DNA of 64,000 nt from Atriophallophorus winterbourni (lineage: Eukaryota > Platyhelminthes > Trematoda > Plagiorchiida > Microphallidae): positions 1 through 64,000 of the forward strand of contig JACCGJ010003320.1 of NCBI GenBank assembly GCA_013407085.1, given 5' to 3'. Under the pieces are notes generated by a model. That model had not been told where the DNA came from, did no database searches, and saw only the letters and a program-made list of their open reading frames with translations. Made by a program: the position numbers and the translations under genes. Of the stretch, positions 1 through 10,200 are shown piece after piece (within the stretch, counting starts at the first letter, position 1; each line of letters opens with the position of its first letter).

Positions 1-2376
1 CCCTCACTCTTTAAGAACTTGTCGCCAGCTTGCAAGCCTATTGCAACCAAATCGAGAAGAAATTGCCCAGATGATGAACAATTAATAAGAACTGAAGTTG
101 ACCGCTTGTTGCAAGAAGGCATAATTGAGTATTCAACGTCACCATGGAGAGCCCAAGTGCTTATCACAAAGAATACGAACCACAAACGGCGAATGGTCGT
201 GGATTACAGTCAGACCATCAATCAGTTTACATATTTGGATGCGTACCCATTGCCGCGTCTTGATAAAATGATTGAAGAGATCTCACGCTTTGGAATTTAT
301 AGTACTTTGGACCTTTTATCTGCTTACCATCAAATTTCGATAGCTGCAACCGACCGTCCATATACCGCTTTTGAAGCTTCTGGTAGCTTATTCCAGTTTT
401 GCCGCATACCGTTTGGTGTTACAAATGGTGTAGCATGTTTTCAACGCGCTATTGACGGCATCATTAAGTCCGAAAATTTGAAAAACACCTATGCCTACAT
501 AGACAATGTCACGGTTTGTGGTAACACTCAGGAGGAGCATGATGCTCATTGCGAGTCGTTCATGAAAGCTACAAGGAAGTATGGAATAACACTTAATGAT
601 AGTAAGACTGTCACCGCCGCCAAGGAGATCTGTCTCTTGGGTTACAAGGTTTCCAAAGGTGTGATTAGACCTGACCCAGAACGTATGAAACCTATTCGTA
701 AACTACCACCCCCACGTAACGCTAAAGAATTGCAACGCGTGATTGGAATGTTTGCTTACTACTCTCATTGGATACCTACGTTTTCTGACAAAATAAATAA
801 ACTGGTCAAAAACAAAACATTCCCTCTACCTGACGACGTCCATTCAACATTTGAAAATCTGAAAAGCGAACTTGAATGTGCCATACTTATTACGATAGAC
901 TATAATGAACCATTGGTCATCGAAACAGATGCTTCTGATGTCGCCATTGCCGCTTCTCTTAGCCAAAACCATAAACCCATTGCCTTTTTCTCGAGGACAC
1001 TCAATCCTAGCGAAAAAAATCACTCGGCTGTAGAGAAGGAGGCATACGCCATTGTTGAATCCATCAGGAAATGGAGGCACTATCTACTTGGTAGACCATT
1101 TAAACTGGTCACTGACCAGCGCTCGGTTGCATTTATGTATGGTGGCAGCCAAAAGAGTAAAATCAAAAACGATAAGATACAGCGCTGGAAAATCGAGCTT
1201 TCCGAATACAAGTATGATGTTGTGTATCGACCGGGTAAAGAAAACCATGTTGCGGACACTTTATCACGTAACATCTGTGCGTCCATTACTAACCCTGAAC
1301 AACTGAAGGAGCTGCACACCTCACTCTGCCATCCAGGAATCACCCGAATGTTTCATTTTGTCCGGTGCAAAAATCTTCCTTATTCGGTAGACGATGTCAA
1401 ACGAGTCATTGCCAATTGCAGAGTGTGTGCTGAACTAAAGCCAAGGTTTTTCAGGTCTTCCGGTACCCTCATTAAAGCCACACAGCCTTTCGAGCGTCTA
1501 AGTATAGATTTCAAAGGTCCTTTACCTTCAAGTACTCGAAATCGATATTTGTTAACATTAATAGACGAATTCTCTCGATTTCCTTTTGCCTTTCCATGTG
1601 CGGATATGTCATCAGCTACTGTGATTGGCTGTCTCACACAACTTTTCACATTGTTCGGGATGCCTGCCTATATCCACTCTGACAGGGGTTCGTCATTCTT
1701 GTCTTCTGAACTCAAAAACTTTCTGACTGAGAAAGGAATCGCCATGAGTCACACATCAGCATATAATCCACAAGGCAACGGCCAGGTAGAACGTCTCAAT
1801 GGCACACTTTGGAAAACAATCAGTCTTGCTCTGAAAACTCATAATTTACCGATAACTCGTTGGGAGACTGTTTTACCTGATGCTCTACACAGCCTCCGGT
1901 CATTGCTGTGCACATCTACGAACCACACACCTCATGAACGCATGTTTCAGTATGCTCGACGCTCTTGTTCTGGGACCTCTCTGCCTTCTTGGCTAACTAC
2001 GCCAGGTTCGGTCCTCCTGCAGCGATGCGATCGGTCATCTAAGTATCAACCGTTGGTGGAAGAAGTGGAGCTTCTGAGTTGTAACCCTCATTACGCTCGT
2101 ATTGCTCATCAAGATGGCAGAACGGAAACTGTATCACTCCGCCGTTTAGCCCCAACAGTTCGGGAAACGACAACAGACCCTTGTGATCATCCTGACTCCG
2201 ATACAAACATCGAACAAAGGACCTCGGATGTAACACAGGAAGACCACAACAATAATTCCCGATCAGTGGAGATGTTGCCGATGTCATCGCATGAAACCCT
2301 TATCCCTACTTACCCGGAACTACTAGAAAAGCAGCAACGGGTTCGCCCCTACGATCTGAGAAATCGTGAAGCCTAA
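1..2376 (+). CDS. Ty3/gypsy retrotransposon pol polyprotein (RT, RNase H, integrase), 5' end outside window
   Basis: The frame is open from base 1 to the TAA at 2374-2376, so the N-terminal part (gag, protease) lies upstream of the window. Numbering from base 19, reverse transcriptase spans about residues 1-220, with the first catalytic Asp at D98 (LDLLSAYHQ). The catalytic box at 160-163 reads YIDN, not the usual YxDD. RNase H follows (TDAS near 304, EKEA near 339, TDQ near 367). Integrase has an N-terminal HHCC zinc site (HPG ... CRVC) and a complete DDE triad, D497, D555 and E591, with the classical 35-residue D-to-E spacing. The polyprotein copies genomic RNA into cDNA and integrates it. 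It has no internal stop, so this is among the youngest LTR-element copies here. The YIDN box may be normal for its lineage or an inactivating change; sequence alone cannot tell. Confidence 0.93.
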   Translation, partial: PSLFKNLSPACKPIATKSRRNCPDDEQLIRTEVDRLLQEGIIEYSTSPWRAQVLITKNTNHKRRMVVDYSQTINQFTYLDAYPLPRLDKMIEEISRFGIYSTLDLLSAYHQISIAATDRPYTAFEASGSLFQFCRIPFGVTNGVACFQRAIDGIIKSENLKNTYAYIDNVTVCGNTQEEHDAHCESFMKATRKYGITLNDSKTVTAAKEICLLGYKVSKGVIRPDPERMKPIRKLPPPRNAKELQRVIGMFAYYSHWIPTFSDKINKLVKNKTFPLPDDVHSTFENLKSELECAILITIDYNEPLVIETDASDVAIAASLSQNHKPIAFFSRTLNPSEKNHSAVEKEAYAIVESIRKWRHYLLGRPFKLVTDQRSVAFMYGGSQKSKIKNDKIQRWKIELSEYKYDVVYRPGKENHVADTLSRNICASITNPEQLKELHTSLCHPGITRMFHFVRCKNLPYSVDDVKRVIANCRVCAELKPRFFRSSGTLIKATQPFERLSIDFKGPLPSSTRNRYLLTLIDEFSRFPFAFPCADMSSATVIGCLTQLFTLFGMPAYIHSDRGSSFLSSELKNFLTEKGIAMSHTSAYNPQGNGQVERLNGTLWKTISLALKTHNLPITRWETVLPDALHSLRSLLCTSTNHTPHERMFQYARRSCSGTSLPSWLTTPGSVLLQRCDRSSKYQPLVEEVELLSCNPHYARIAHQDGRTETVSLRRLAPTVRETTTDPCDHPDSDTNIEQRTSDVTQEDHNNNSRSVEMLPMSSHETLIPTYPELLEKQQRVRPYDLRNREA

Positions 2377-2414
2377 AATTAATTTGGCCTTCAATCGTAC
2401 GAGCTGACTCAAAA

Positions 2415-2592
2415 CAAAGCCGGGGTGAATGTCATGATTGTTACTTGTTTGTGATGTACACCTTTTGCATACAGTTACTAAACTTTCATATTTACATTTC
2501 AGCTCATGTACTCTCGTTCTAGATAAGTAAAGCGTTACTTATTCTATACTAACGTGACTTCATTTTAAACTCAATTCGGATCAGATTCTACA
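2415..2592 (+). repeat. Polypurine tract and probable 3' LTR (possibly truncated) of the upstream gypsy element
   Basis: About 40 bp after the pol stop is a purine-rich tract ending in GGGG (2416-2425). It is followed at once by TG (2426), the usual first bases of an LTR. The segment can be read to ...TCTACA at 2592, ending in CA, just before a different gypsy fragment begins. At about 167 bp this is short for an LTR, so it may be truncated. The matching 5' LTR is outside the window, so the call rests on position and the TG...CA ends only. Confidence 0.45.
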
Positions 2593-2593
2593 A

Positions 2594-3082
2594 CGTTAAA
2601 GAGGTGTCCAAAGGTATCATCAAACCTGATCAAGACCGCCTGGCCCCTCTAAGAGAATTACCACCACCAGTCGATCTTAAATCTCAACAACGAGCAGTTG
2701 GCATGTTTGCCTATTACTCCCATTGGATACCCAGCTTTTCAGACACTATATATCCACTTATCCATAACCGAGTTTTCCCACTTCCTGAATCTGCGCTTAC
2801 TGCTTTCAAACAGTTGAAAAGCCGTCTCGAGGATGCCTTGCTAATCACAATCGATCATGCGGTTCCATTGACAGTAGAAACTGATGCATCTGACGTCGCG
2901 ATCGCCGCAACGCTTAATCAGAGTGGTAGACCAGTAGCTTTCTTCTCACGAACGTTGAATCACAGTGAGCAACACCACTCGGCTATCGAAAAAAAGGCGT
3001 GTGCAATCGTTGAAGCTGTCAGGAAATGGAGGCATTATCTAATAAACCACCCATTCAGACTAGTGACAGACCCGACATAAAT
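2594..3082 (+). pseudogene. Gypsy pol fragment: end of RT and start of RNase H
   Basis: The open frame is colinear with roughly residues 213-370 of the pol at 1-2376 but clearly diverged: VSKGIIKPD against VSKGVIRPD, then GMFAYYSHWIPSFSD, the RNase H TDASDVAIAATL box and KWRHYL. It ends at TDPT followed by TAA. It is a second member of the same gypsy lineage, cut at both ends and lying head-to-tail behind the LTR-like segment. It lacks the RT catalytic box and all of integrase, so it is a relic. Confidence 0.85.
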
Positions 3083-3290
3083 CTCTTGGAAACATCCTCC
3101 GTCTACGCATTGGCATCAGCTTGATCAAGTTCTTGTTAGACGCACTAATATAGGAAGCGTACTCTTCACCAGATCATATCAAAGCGCAAAGTGCGAAACT
3201 GACCATGCACTGGTTTGCGCAAAACCGAAGCTTCGCCAGATTAGATTTCACCGGGCCAAACGGACTTTTAAATCAAGGATTATCTTAGTC
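3083..3290 (+). pseudogene. RTE-type LINE endonuclease fragment (C-terminal part)
   Basis: Reading TCT TGG from 3083 gives SWKHPPSTHWHQLDQVLVRR, then LFTRSYQSAKCETDHALV. This matches the end of the APE-like endonuclease of RTE LINEs, where a W-HP...HQID/LD-V-VRR stretch precedes the TDH active-site box. There is no start and no flanking endonuclease sequence. It may once have been continuous with the RTE RT fragment at 4006-4965, separated by the gag-protease piece between them. Confidence 0.75.
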
Positions 3291-3299
3291 GTATGCGCG

Positions 3300-3775
3300 A
3301 CCTTAATCTTGTGCGTTTTCAACACGGTTTCAAAACCGAGCTCAACAAAACAAGTCCACCAGATTCAACTTCTGGATATAGCGGATCGCGTACAAATTCC
3401 TTATATACACACACCCATGTACCCACCAACGAAACATTTACCATACATTCGAATTCTAACGGTTCTCCCACGTCATCCAACTTGCCGGTTGCCACCCTGA
3501 AATGTTATTTTGTGGCTATAACAAACATCCTTGGACTCAGTGTCATGAACGTAATGCTACCTGTAAGGACTGTAGTAAAATCGGACATTATCAGCGCGTA
3601 TGTAAATCGACTTCCGTTTCCAAATAGGTAGCGTCCGTATGTCACAGGATTACATCAAACTCATGGATTGCTACAGTTCCTTCTTTTCTTGCACGTGCAG
3701 TTATTTCAGCTACCGCAAATGATGTTGCACTTAGCGCTTTGATCGATACCGGCAGTTCGGAAAGCTATGGTGGGG
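3300..3775 (+). pseudogene. Gypsy gag zinc knuckles and aspartic protease start (frameshifted)
   Basis: Two CX2CX4HX4C zinc knuckles are present: 3503-3543 (C-YF-C-GYNK-H-PWTQ-C, broken by a one-base loss after the second codon) and 3562-3603 (C-KD-C-SKIG-H-YQRV-C). A TAG follows at 3625. In another frame, ALIDTGSSES at about 3735-3765 is the protease active-site loop (DTGS at 3745-3756). Zinc knuckles bind genomic RNA in the capsid and the protease cleaves the polyprotein. Together they are the gag/pol border of a gypsy element that is otherwise missing. Upstream sequence (3300-3500) is low-similarity and may be the rest of gag. Confidence 0.72.
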
Positions 3776-4005
3776 AAAAAAGCGAAAAGCTATATATCAG
3801 GTAATATCGTCCGTTCTCACAACTGGAAAGTCTATAAATCTCGTACAAACATAACGATGGCTTCTACGAACTTATTGAGTCAGATAGAAAGACATTGTTT
3901 TATCGATGTTAATTATCGTGATTTAACTTACTGTCTCCGTTATGCCCTGATAACATCCTATGGCATGATTTCCTGATGCTACATATTGGTGGTTCGAAAC
4001 CAACA
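3776..4005. other. Spacer with no recognisable feature
   Basis: No recognisable domain or repeat was seen on either strand. Confidence 0.5.
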
Positions 4006-4965
4006 ATTTTCTTATTTGCATCAAATCCGGTTACCAACCATTGAACTCAATAGCGCAATCGACCGCTTAGCGAATGGGAAGGCTCCTGGTGACGACGGAA
4101 TTCCACCTGAGCTCATCAAATGCTGTAGAACAGCATTATTATAGCTTCTTCACCAGTTGCTTCTTCAGTGCTGGCAGGAGGAGTGTGTCCCACAAGAGAT
4201 GCGAGACACGAAGATCAGCACGCTATTTATGAATAAGCGTGATAGAGGCGACTGCAACAATTACAGAGGAAACTCCCTACTTAATGTTGTAGGCAAATTG
4301 TTTGCTAAGGTCCTACAGATCCGGCTACAAGTTTTGGCTGACAGAGTTTACGCCGAATCTCAAAGTGTCTTCCCCGGGGGAAGATCAGCCGTTGACATGA
4401 TCTTCTCTCTGAGACAACTTCAAGAAAAGTGTCGGGAACAGCGTATGTCATTATATGCTGGTTTTAGAGATTTAACGAATGCATTCGACTACGTCAACAC
4501 TACTCAAACTCCTTATTTCGTTTCACTCAGGCATGAAGGTCTCGGTCCATTTTAACGGTTTCAGTTCAGAAGCCTTTGAATTTCGCAGAGGCGTCAAACA
4601 AGGGTGAGTTCTTGCTCCCACGGTGTTCGGCATTTTCTTTGCTCTGATTCTGAAGTACGTTTCAAGGGCGAGGACAGAAGGCATTTACCTACGCACGCGA
4701 AGTGATGGCAAGCTTTTCAACCCAAACTGGTTGAGAGAACAAACCAAGACACGGGATTTGCTCATCAGTGACCTGCTGTTTGCCAACGATGCCGCTCACT
4801 CCAAATAAACCCTCCAGTCGCTAATGGATTGTTTTTCGTCGGCATGCAAAGGCTTTGGGCAACTAATCAGCATGAGCAAAACCAAAGTCCTTGGTCAAGG
4901 GATTGTATCGCTTGCATTCATCACTGTTGGAAACTGTCAGCTTGAACCAGTATATCATTTTACAT
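4006..4965 (+). pseudogene. RTE-type LINE reverse transcriptase, broken
   Basis: The reading starts with RLANGKAPGDDGIPPELIK, the RTE RT N-terminal motif, followed by a stop at about 4141. A 132-codon stretch follows (NNYRGNSLLNVVGKLFAKVL, then LTNAFDYVN). After a frameshift comes RRGVKQG with a stop, then the palm region LLISDLLFANDAA, where the canonical FADD box has become FAND. The thumb start SMSKTKVLGQ is near 4873. There are several stops and at least one frameshift, so it is dead. It may be the continuation of the endonuclease piece at 3083. Confidence 0.82.
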
Positions 4966-4976
4966 ATTTTTTTGTG

Positions 4977-5092
4977 TGTGTGAAAGCACAAGACTGATCT
5001 AGACAAAGTGCCGCACAGTCAGAGACTGCATGTGTGCTGAGATACTGTCAGGTTGCCCAGGCCTAGACATATATGACAAAATAAATAAAAAG
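4977..5092 (-). repeat. R1 SINE-like repeat, 5'-truncated copy
   Basis: The segment contains the R1 3' half: tail complement GAAAGCACAAG, hairpin, AAAGTGCCGCACAGTCAGAGAC, GATACTGTCAGGTTGCCC and the CCTAGACA box. The R1 5' half is absent. It abuts the 3' end of the LINE-A copy at 5276-7690. Confidence 0.8.
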
Positions 5093-5275
5093 AAAATAGA
5101 AAAGTGCTGAAGTGCTTTCGAAAGCTGGTCTACAGAGCACGAATCAAGATTCAAGAATTTATGGTATAAAAAGCTTGTAGCTGTAGAATATTCGTATAAG
5201 AAAAAAATCTCTAAAACGTTGAGGCGTAGGGAAGATAGACATTTCTTGTAGTTAGAAAAACATTCATGTACTGTC

Positions 5276-7690
5276 TCAGTATGATGGAAAATGAATGGAT
5301 AAATGTCGTGTTATATAAACGGGATGTATAGTGGAATAACTACACATAAATATATCAAATTTGTTCCTGAAAATCATTTCATTAGATGATTGTACATCTG
5401 ACGGTAGGAGCTCCATAAGAAACGCACACCGAATAGAAGATCCGACGGCAGTTCCGGTTAGAATGTGGAATATCAAATGCCAGTGGGTGAGTACGTGTGA
5501 CATGGCTTGACCGGAGGCGAAATAGATGCCTCAGAGGGTGTATCTTTGAGTTCATTATTTTATAAGTTAGGATTAGATCCAATCGAACCCGTCTGCGAGG
5601 CAGTGTATCCAAATTAAGATGAACCAGTCGATCCCCATACGACAAGTTGCGGAAACAGCCAACCATTTTAGTTGCTCTGTGATAAATCCTCTCGAGCAGC
5701 ATGCTGTTCTTTTGTAGTCATGGTGCCCAAGCTTGCACTGAGTAATCCATCACTGGGTTAATATATGTATATATGAGCATGGGGAATGTTTCACGGGAAA
5801 ATGTCCGAAAATACGCCGGAGCATACCTAGCATGCGGCTACCTCGGTGGTATACTGATTCGCATTGCAATCATTCTGAAGACTTTCACTAATCCATACAC
5901 CGAGATCCTTTTCTTTTGTTGTCCATTCCAGTTATTGTGATCCAAGTTTGTAGGAGAATGGGACATCATTACCTATTTGCAACATTTTGCACTTTCTGAA
6001 TTTGAATGAAAGCTTGTTTCGCTCTTATCAGCTGTTCAATATATCAAAATCACTTTGTAAGCGCAAACAGTCCACGCTTTACGTGATTCGCATCCAAAGT
6101 TTAGCATTATCCGCAAAGAGAACCATTTTAGCTGTGACACGTTTTGGAAGGTCGTTCATGTAGACCAAAAAGAGAACCGGAGCAAGTACCGAACCTTGTC
6201 GGACACGCTAGTGGCTTCGACTTCCATAGACATCACACCATCGACACGTACAGTTGCCTTCCGATCAAGAAGGTAACTTCTGAGCCAAGTAAGAAGGCAC
6301 CCATTAATACCAACATCCTGCAGCTTGCTCGGGAGTATAGTATCAAAAAATCGACATGTGGAACAATGGACAAAAAAATTCCCCCTCATATTGTACCTTT
6401 TTTTCTTTCTTTTTCTCGTGCATTGCCGGGTGGCACTTTTTCATTTTTAAATGATTGTGTAAATATATAAATCGTACGTCCATTGTCCATCTCAGTAGAT
6501 TCGTCAACCAAGAACAAGACTTCCGAAATCCATGTTGCTCACTGGACAACAAGTTTTGGGTTTCGAGATGACTCACAATTCTTTCGCACACAATTAGGTT
6601 AGAAAGCACAAGCCTGGTCCAGGCAAAGTGCCGCACGGTCAGAGACTGCACGTGGGCTAGGATACTGTCAAGTTGTCCCGGCCTAGACAGATATGAGGAA
6701 GAAAAAAGAACAGGAAATGGTACTGAGGCTGCAGCCTGTTTAAGCATGCAGCTCACTACCTCTGGCCAATCAATTTAGCACGGTTAGCCGCACAGCACAA
6801 AGTACTGCACGATTGCACTTCCATGCACGCAATTAGCTCCATAACTTTTGAGATCACTGGAAGGAGTGTAACAGGGCGGTAATTTGCAGGGTCAGAACGA
6901 GTTCCACCTTTGTAGATGTGTGTTATGATTCCTCTCTTCCAGTCAGTCGGTACAACACCCTTCCTTAAAGAGTGATTGAATAAATCACAAAGTGGTTCGC
7001 ACAATTGTCTGTCGCATAACTTTAGGATTGCAGGTGTGATTCCGTCAGCTCACGGGAAATTGTTGATATTTAACCTGCGTGGGTGGTGCTGCACTATTTC
7101 AGAATTGATGCATATATCGCATAGACTCCGGCAAAATTGGTTTCTGACAATTCCGGGTTTAATGCATCCTTAGGGGTGAAAACACGTGAATAAAAACTGG
7201 CGAGATCGTTAGCGGTTTCCAGCACAGAACTAGTTAGTCCGTTATCCGTCATGATCTGAAAAACATCGGGTTTCAGCTTTGTAGTGTTGTTAACGGTTCG
7301 ATAAAGCAGTTTGGGATTTCGCTGCATTCTTACTGCCACTTGAAGTTGGTGATATTGGTTATCCTCCCGGATGAGAATTGTGACTTGAATCCGCAATTCG
7401 CGAAAGTTTGCCCAGGTGGATTCTGTTCTGTCGACCCTATGAATATCCCATGCCAAATTTCGCTTTGTCAACCTTTTTCTAGTGCGACTGCGAATTCTAA
7501 AGTGGGGTTCTTTGCTATTATGTTTCGGGACATAGTTAGAATCGTGTATCGTGTTGATGATGTAATCTGTCAGGGTTGTGCAATGCGAGTCCGGATCACT
7601 GAAATTTATAATATGTTCATCGTAGGCTACCATCGATTTCATCAAACCAATGTAATCTACTTTTCTATTTCATTTTGTTTGCTTTACCAT
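5276..7690 (-). mobile_element. LINE-A (CR1/Jockey-like non-LTR retrotransposon), degraded
   Basis: Read on the minus strand from 7645: the linker before RT (RIRSRTRKRLTKRNLAWD, then RNPKLLYRTVN), RT motif 2 (DWKRGIITHIYKGGTRSD at 6756-7004, followed by NYRPVTLLPVISKVME), LLSSEQHGFRKS, RT palm remnants at 6156-6389 (SYLLDRKATVRVDG), and the post-RT domain at 5382-5702 (LLERIYHRATKMV, then RRRVRLDLILTYKIM). Stops and frameshifts are frequent. An R1 element is inserted within RT (6598-6824). The FADD box is not readable. LINE-A appears at least six times in this window. Confidence 0.85.
6586..6836 (-). repeat. R1 SINE-like repeat inserted in LINE-A, with target-site duplication
   Basis: The R1 body (6598-6824, about 227 bp) is flanked by GCACACAATTAG (6586-6597) and GCACGCAATTAG (6825-6836), 11 of 12 bases alike. 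The flanking LINE-A reading (SKVMELI ... ERIVSHLE) resumes across it. This shows R1 is a real transposed unit with defined ends, not a segment of a larger repeat. This copy reaches the R1 5' end (GTGCAATCGTGCAG on the minus strand). Confidence 0.88.
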
Positions 7691-7691
7691 T

Positions 7692-7915
7692 CTACTGGCG
7701 TTTCACGCGTATTGAAAGAGCAGAACGAGGAGGTCGCTTCAACCCAGCGCTCTATGTCTCAGCAGACAATTGCTAAGACTTTCGCGATCGATTGAATCGA
7801 ATGCCGCTCGGATGTCAAGGAATACCACGATAGATGGCCTACAAAATGCGAGGCGTTTCTCCAGAAACTGACGAGTGTGAAGATATGATCTAACAAGTAC
7901 CAAGTGTTTAACTGC
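7692..7915 (-). pseudogene. RTE-type LINE RT fragment (fingers to palm)
   Basis: On the minus strand the frame reads RQFLEKRLAFCRPSIVVF, then LDIRAAFDSIDRES, a stop, and SDLLVLLFQYA. The AAFDS box holds the first catalytic Asp of RT and is followed by IDRES, the RTE version of the motif. It adjoins the 5' end of the LINE-A copy. There are two in-frame stops. Confidence 0.72.
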
Positions 7916-7959
7916 CATACAACTATGACATGGTAAAAAAAATTATAAACTGTACCTAT

Positions 7960-8085
7960 AAAAGATTAAGCACAGACACACTGGGATGACGTGACTACAG
8001 CTCGAATCAAACATGCATTCAAGTAAACGTTGTGAACAAGTAGAGTTCTTGCCTCAAAAACTATAGTTGCCAATGAGTATTATGA
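7960..8085 (-). repeat. R2 repeat (RTE-2 3' UTR-like), antisense
   Basis: The segment matches the other R2 copies at 42720, 50146, 54125, 60440 and 61085: a GATGA(G/C)GT...CTCGAATCAAACATGCATTCAA core followed by a GTGAAC(G/A)AGTAGAG box. R2 is the 3' UTR of RTE-2, because it directly follows the RTE-2 C-terminus near 50.2 kb. Confidence 0.7.
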
Positions 8086-8109
8086 TCATAGACCGCAAAT
8101 ATAGAGCCG

Positions 8110-8590
8110 AATAGACAGGTGATAGGCTTGACACTCTCTACCAGTTCATATAGCCTTCGACCCAATAATGACGTAAGAATACAACATCAGTCTCCCTTCG
8201 TTTTAATTTACAATATAATGAAGAACGTAGACGCGTCAGAAATGATCTCAAGTGTAGCATTCGATCAGATAGGGAAGCGGTCTACAAGTTCTAATACCAT
8301 TAGAGTCAGCGAGACAATCGCAGAGAACGATGGTGCCTTAATCAAGAACAAAACGAACCGCTCGTCTCGTTGGGCGGAGCATTTTCGTTAGAAATTTAGC
8401 TGGCTAGCAGCAGATGATTTGTTGTCTTCTACTCCGTGTTGCAAACCTTGGTCAATTGTTTTAACGACCAATAAAGCTGAGCATTGAGTCAATAAAAAGA
8501 TCGAAGTCAATTGGTCCTGAGGGGGTGACCCCGCTTCTGTTCAAGGAGGGTTGCGATATTCTATTAGGCACTTTAGTTGACCTTTTCAGT
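8110..8590 (+). pseudogene. RTE-type LINE RT N-terminal fragment
   Basis: The frame contains a LRRVRNDLKCSIRSDRE-type linker, then SETIAENDGALIKNKTN and RWAEHFR, the spacer motif between endonuclease and RT in RTE LINEs (compare SETITELDGTLITNKNS at 51.5 kb). It stops at 8389 and continues weakly (the VQGGLRYSI region) to about 8580. Only this module survives. Confidence 0.72.
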
Positions 8591-9200
8591 TCATCATCAT
8601 CATCATGAAGCACAAGTCTGGAGCCAGACAAAGTGCCGAGCAATATGAGGCAGGAAAGGCAGATAAGCAAGCGCTTGAAAAAGGGAAAGCAAGCAAGCGG
8701 AATATGCAAAAGCAAAAAGAAGCTTGTTTTTTGTAGTTTCACTGTATGCGATTTTGTGAGTTTTTGTTCTTTTATATAAAATAATCCCGGATAAAAAAAT
8801 TATGGCATACATAATAAAATACACTGCCGCCACTGACTTCGGTTTTCAGCCATTTTTCTTAAGGTTTCCAGCCAACTATTAGGTGGAGATTTTGGACCCT
8901 ACCCATGAAAACGAATACGCCAACTGAGCCTAATGCTACGGTGAGTTTCTTCATCCCAACGCGACACGTCATGGACTGTCCACCCGATCGTTTCTTCCAG
9001 CTTCTGCCAGGCTCTGCGAATAAGGCGCGGTACGGTAAACGGTGAGTAGGCATTCTTAAAACATGTCCCAACCATCGCAAGCGAGCAAGCATCAGTATTT
9101 CTCTCAGTCCGTGGCCACTTGGTCTTAACACTCGCTTGCAGACATCTAAATTTGTAACACGATTCTGCCGCCGAATGCGAGCAATCCTACGCATGCAACG
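8591..9200 (-). mobile_element. RTE-1 LINE, C-terminus and complete 3' end
   Basis: On the minus strand from 9194: CxRRIARIRRQNRVTNLDVC, then LARLRWLGHVLRMPTHRLPY and WKKRSGGQSMTC, the C-terminal domain typical of RTE ORF2. After this come a 3' UTR with a TTTTGC-rich stretch and the terminus GGCACTTTG, TCTGGCTCCAGA (hairpin), CTTGTGCTTCATGATGATG, ending in a (CAT/ATG)n tail at 8592-8606. The copy is truncated 5' of about 9200, as is usual for target-primed insertion. Its 3' terminus is the sequence shared with the R1 SINE-like family. Confidence 0.85.
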
Positions 9201-9661
9201 GGTGTCAAAATCAGATTAGCTGAGTACATGCCGTACAAATGTTCATCTTGGTAAAAGGCTTGTGACTTCTATGATAAAATTTTCCTATCTTTGGTGAGCA
9301 ACATCTTTCTTTAATTTAACAACCGGAGGAATATCAAATAAAGTTAACCTGTTTGTTGAGACATTTAAATTGTTTCCCGGAAGACTGTTTACAAGATGGT
9401 TGAAATTTCTCTCGCTAAGTGCGATGCGAGCATCTCATCGTAGGGCATAATGCACAGAAAACAAATCTATTTGAAAGCAGGCGGTAGGCGGAAAACCTGC
9501 GCTTTTAAATGACGAAGGCAGTTCCGCTGGTTTGTGGATTTCTGAAGGGCAATGAACTTTCGTAGTTCATCATCGTGGGCTCCAAATAAATATCATCATC
9601 CGAATAACATCGGTAAATATCGAAGAACGCTTAATTGCAATCGTGCAGTACTTTTTTACTG
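9201..9661. other. Unassigned spacer
   Basis: No coding signature was seen. TGCAATCGTGCAGTAC at about 9638 resembles the R1 5' end, but the rest of R1 does not follow. Confidence 0.5.
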
Positions 9662-10024
9662 CAGGTCGAATGTTGAAGGTTGCTGTTTTCTACTTACCAA
9701 TGGTGAGTTTCTATACCGAATATTTTTTTATTACGAGAGGTAATAAAATTACACTCGTGCTTTTTCAAAGATGATGATACACAACAAAATTTGAAATCAA
9801 CACATTTTGCACACCGTTTCCTAAACGTCTAGGATGCGCATCATGCTTTTAATAAATAAGAGGGAAATACGACTGGTCAGGACACTTCAAAGATCGATTT
9901 CATTGTATTTCTAAGGATAATGAAACTTCTATAAAAAATAAACAAGGTCAAAATCGCAACGTAAGCACGTTATAGAAACTCACCATTGGTAATTAGAAAA
10001 CAGCAACCTTCAACATTCGACCTG
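9662..10024. repeat. Inverted repeat: 54-bp arms, 255-bp spacer
   Basis: Arm 1 (9662-9715) begins CAGGTCGAATGTTGAAGG. Arm 2 (9971-10024) is its reverse complement with one mismatch (53 of 54). The spacer (9716-9970) is AT-rich and non-coding. The unit could fold as a long hairpin, be a foldback/MITE-like element, or be two opposed copies of a short repeat. I recognise no transposase. Confidence 0.85.
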
Positions 10025-10200
10025 CGCGGTACATTTCAGTTTAGCTGGCACTGACTGTAAATGATTCATATGCAAATTTACCCTCCAGTATTTCTGTCAG
10101 TGGGGAGCTTCTGAGGGGCACTTACGACTGCCAAATTTAGTAATTTGTTCGTTGGTATACTCGTCGTATTACTCGCTAAAGAAAACCCCAAAACGTCAAG
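10025..10200. other. Unassigned spacer
   Basis: No coding or repeat signature was recognised. Confidence 0.45.
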
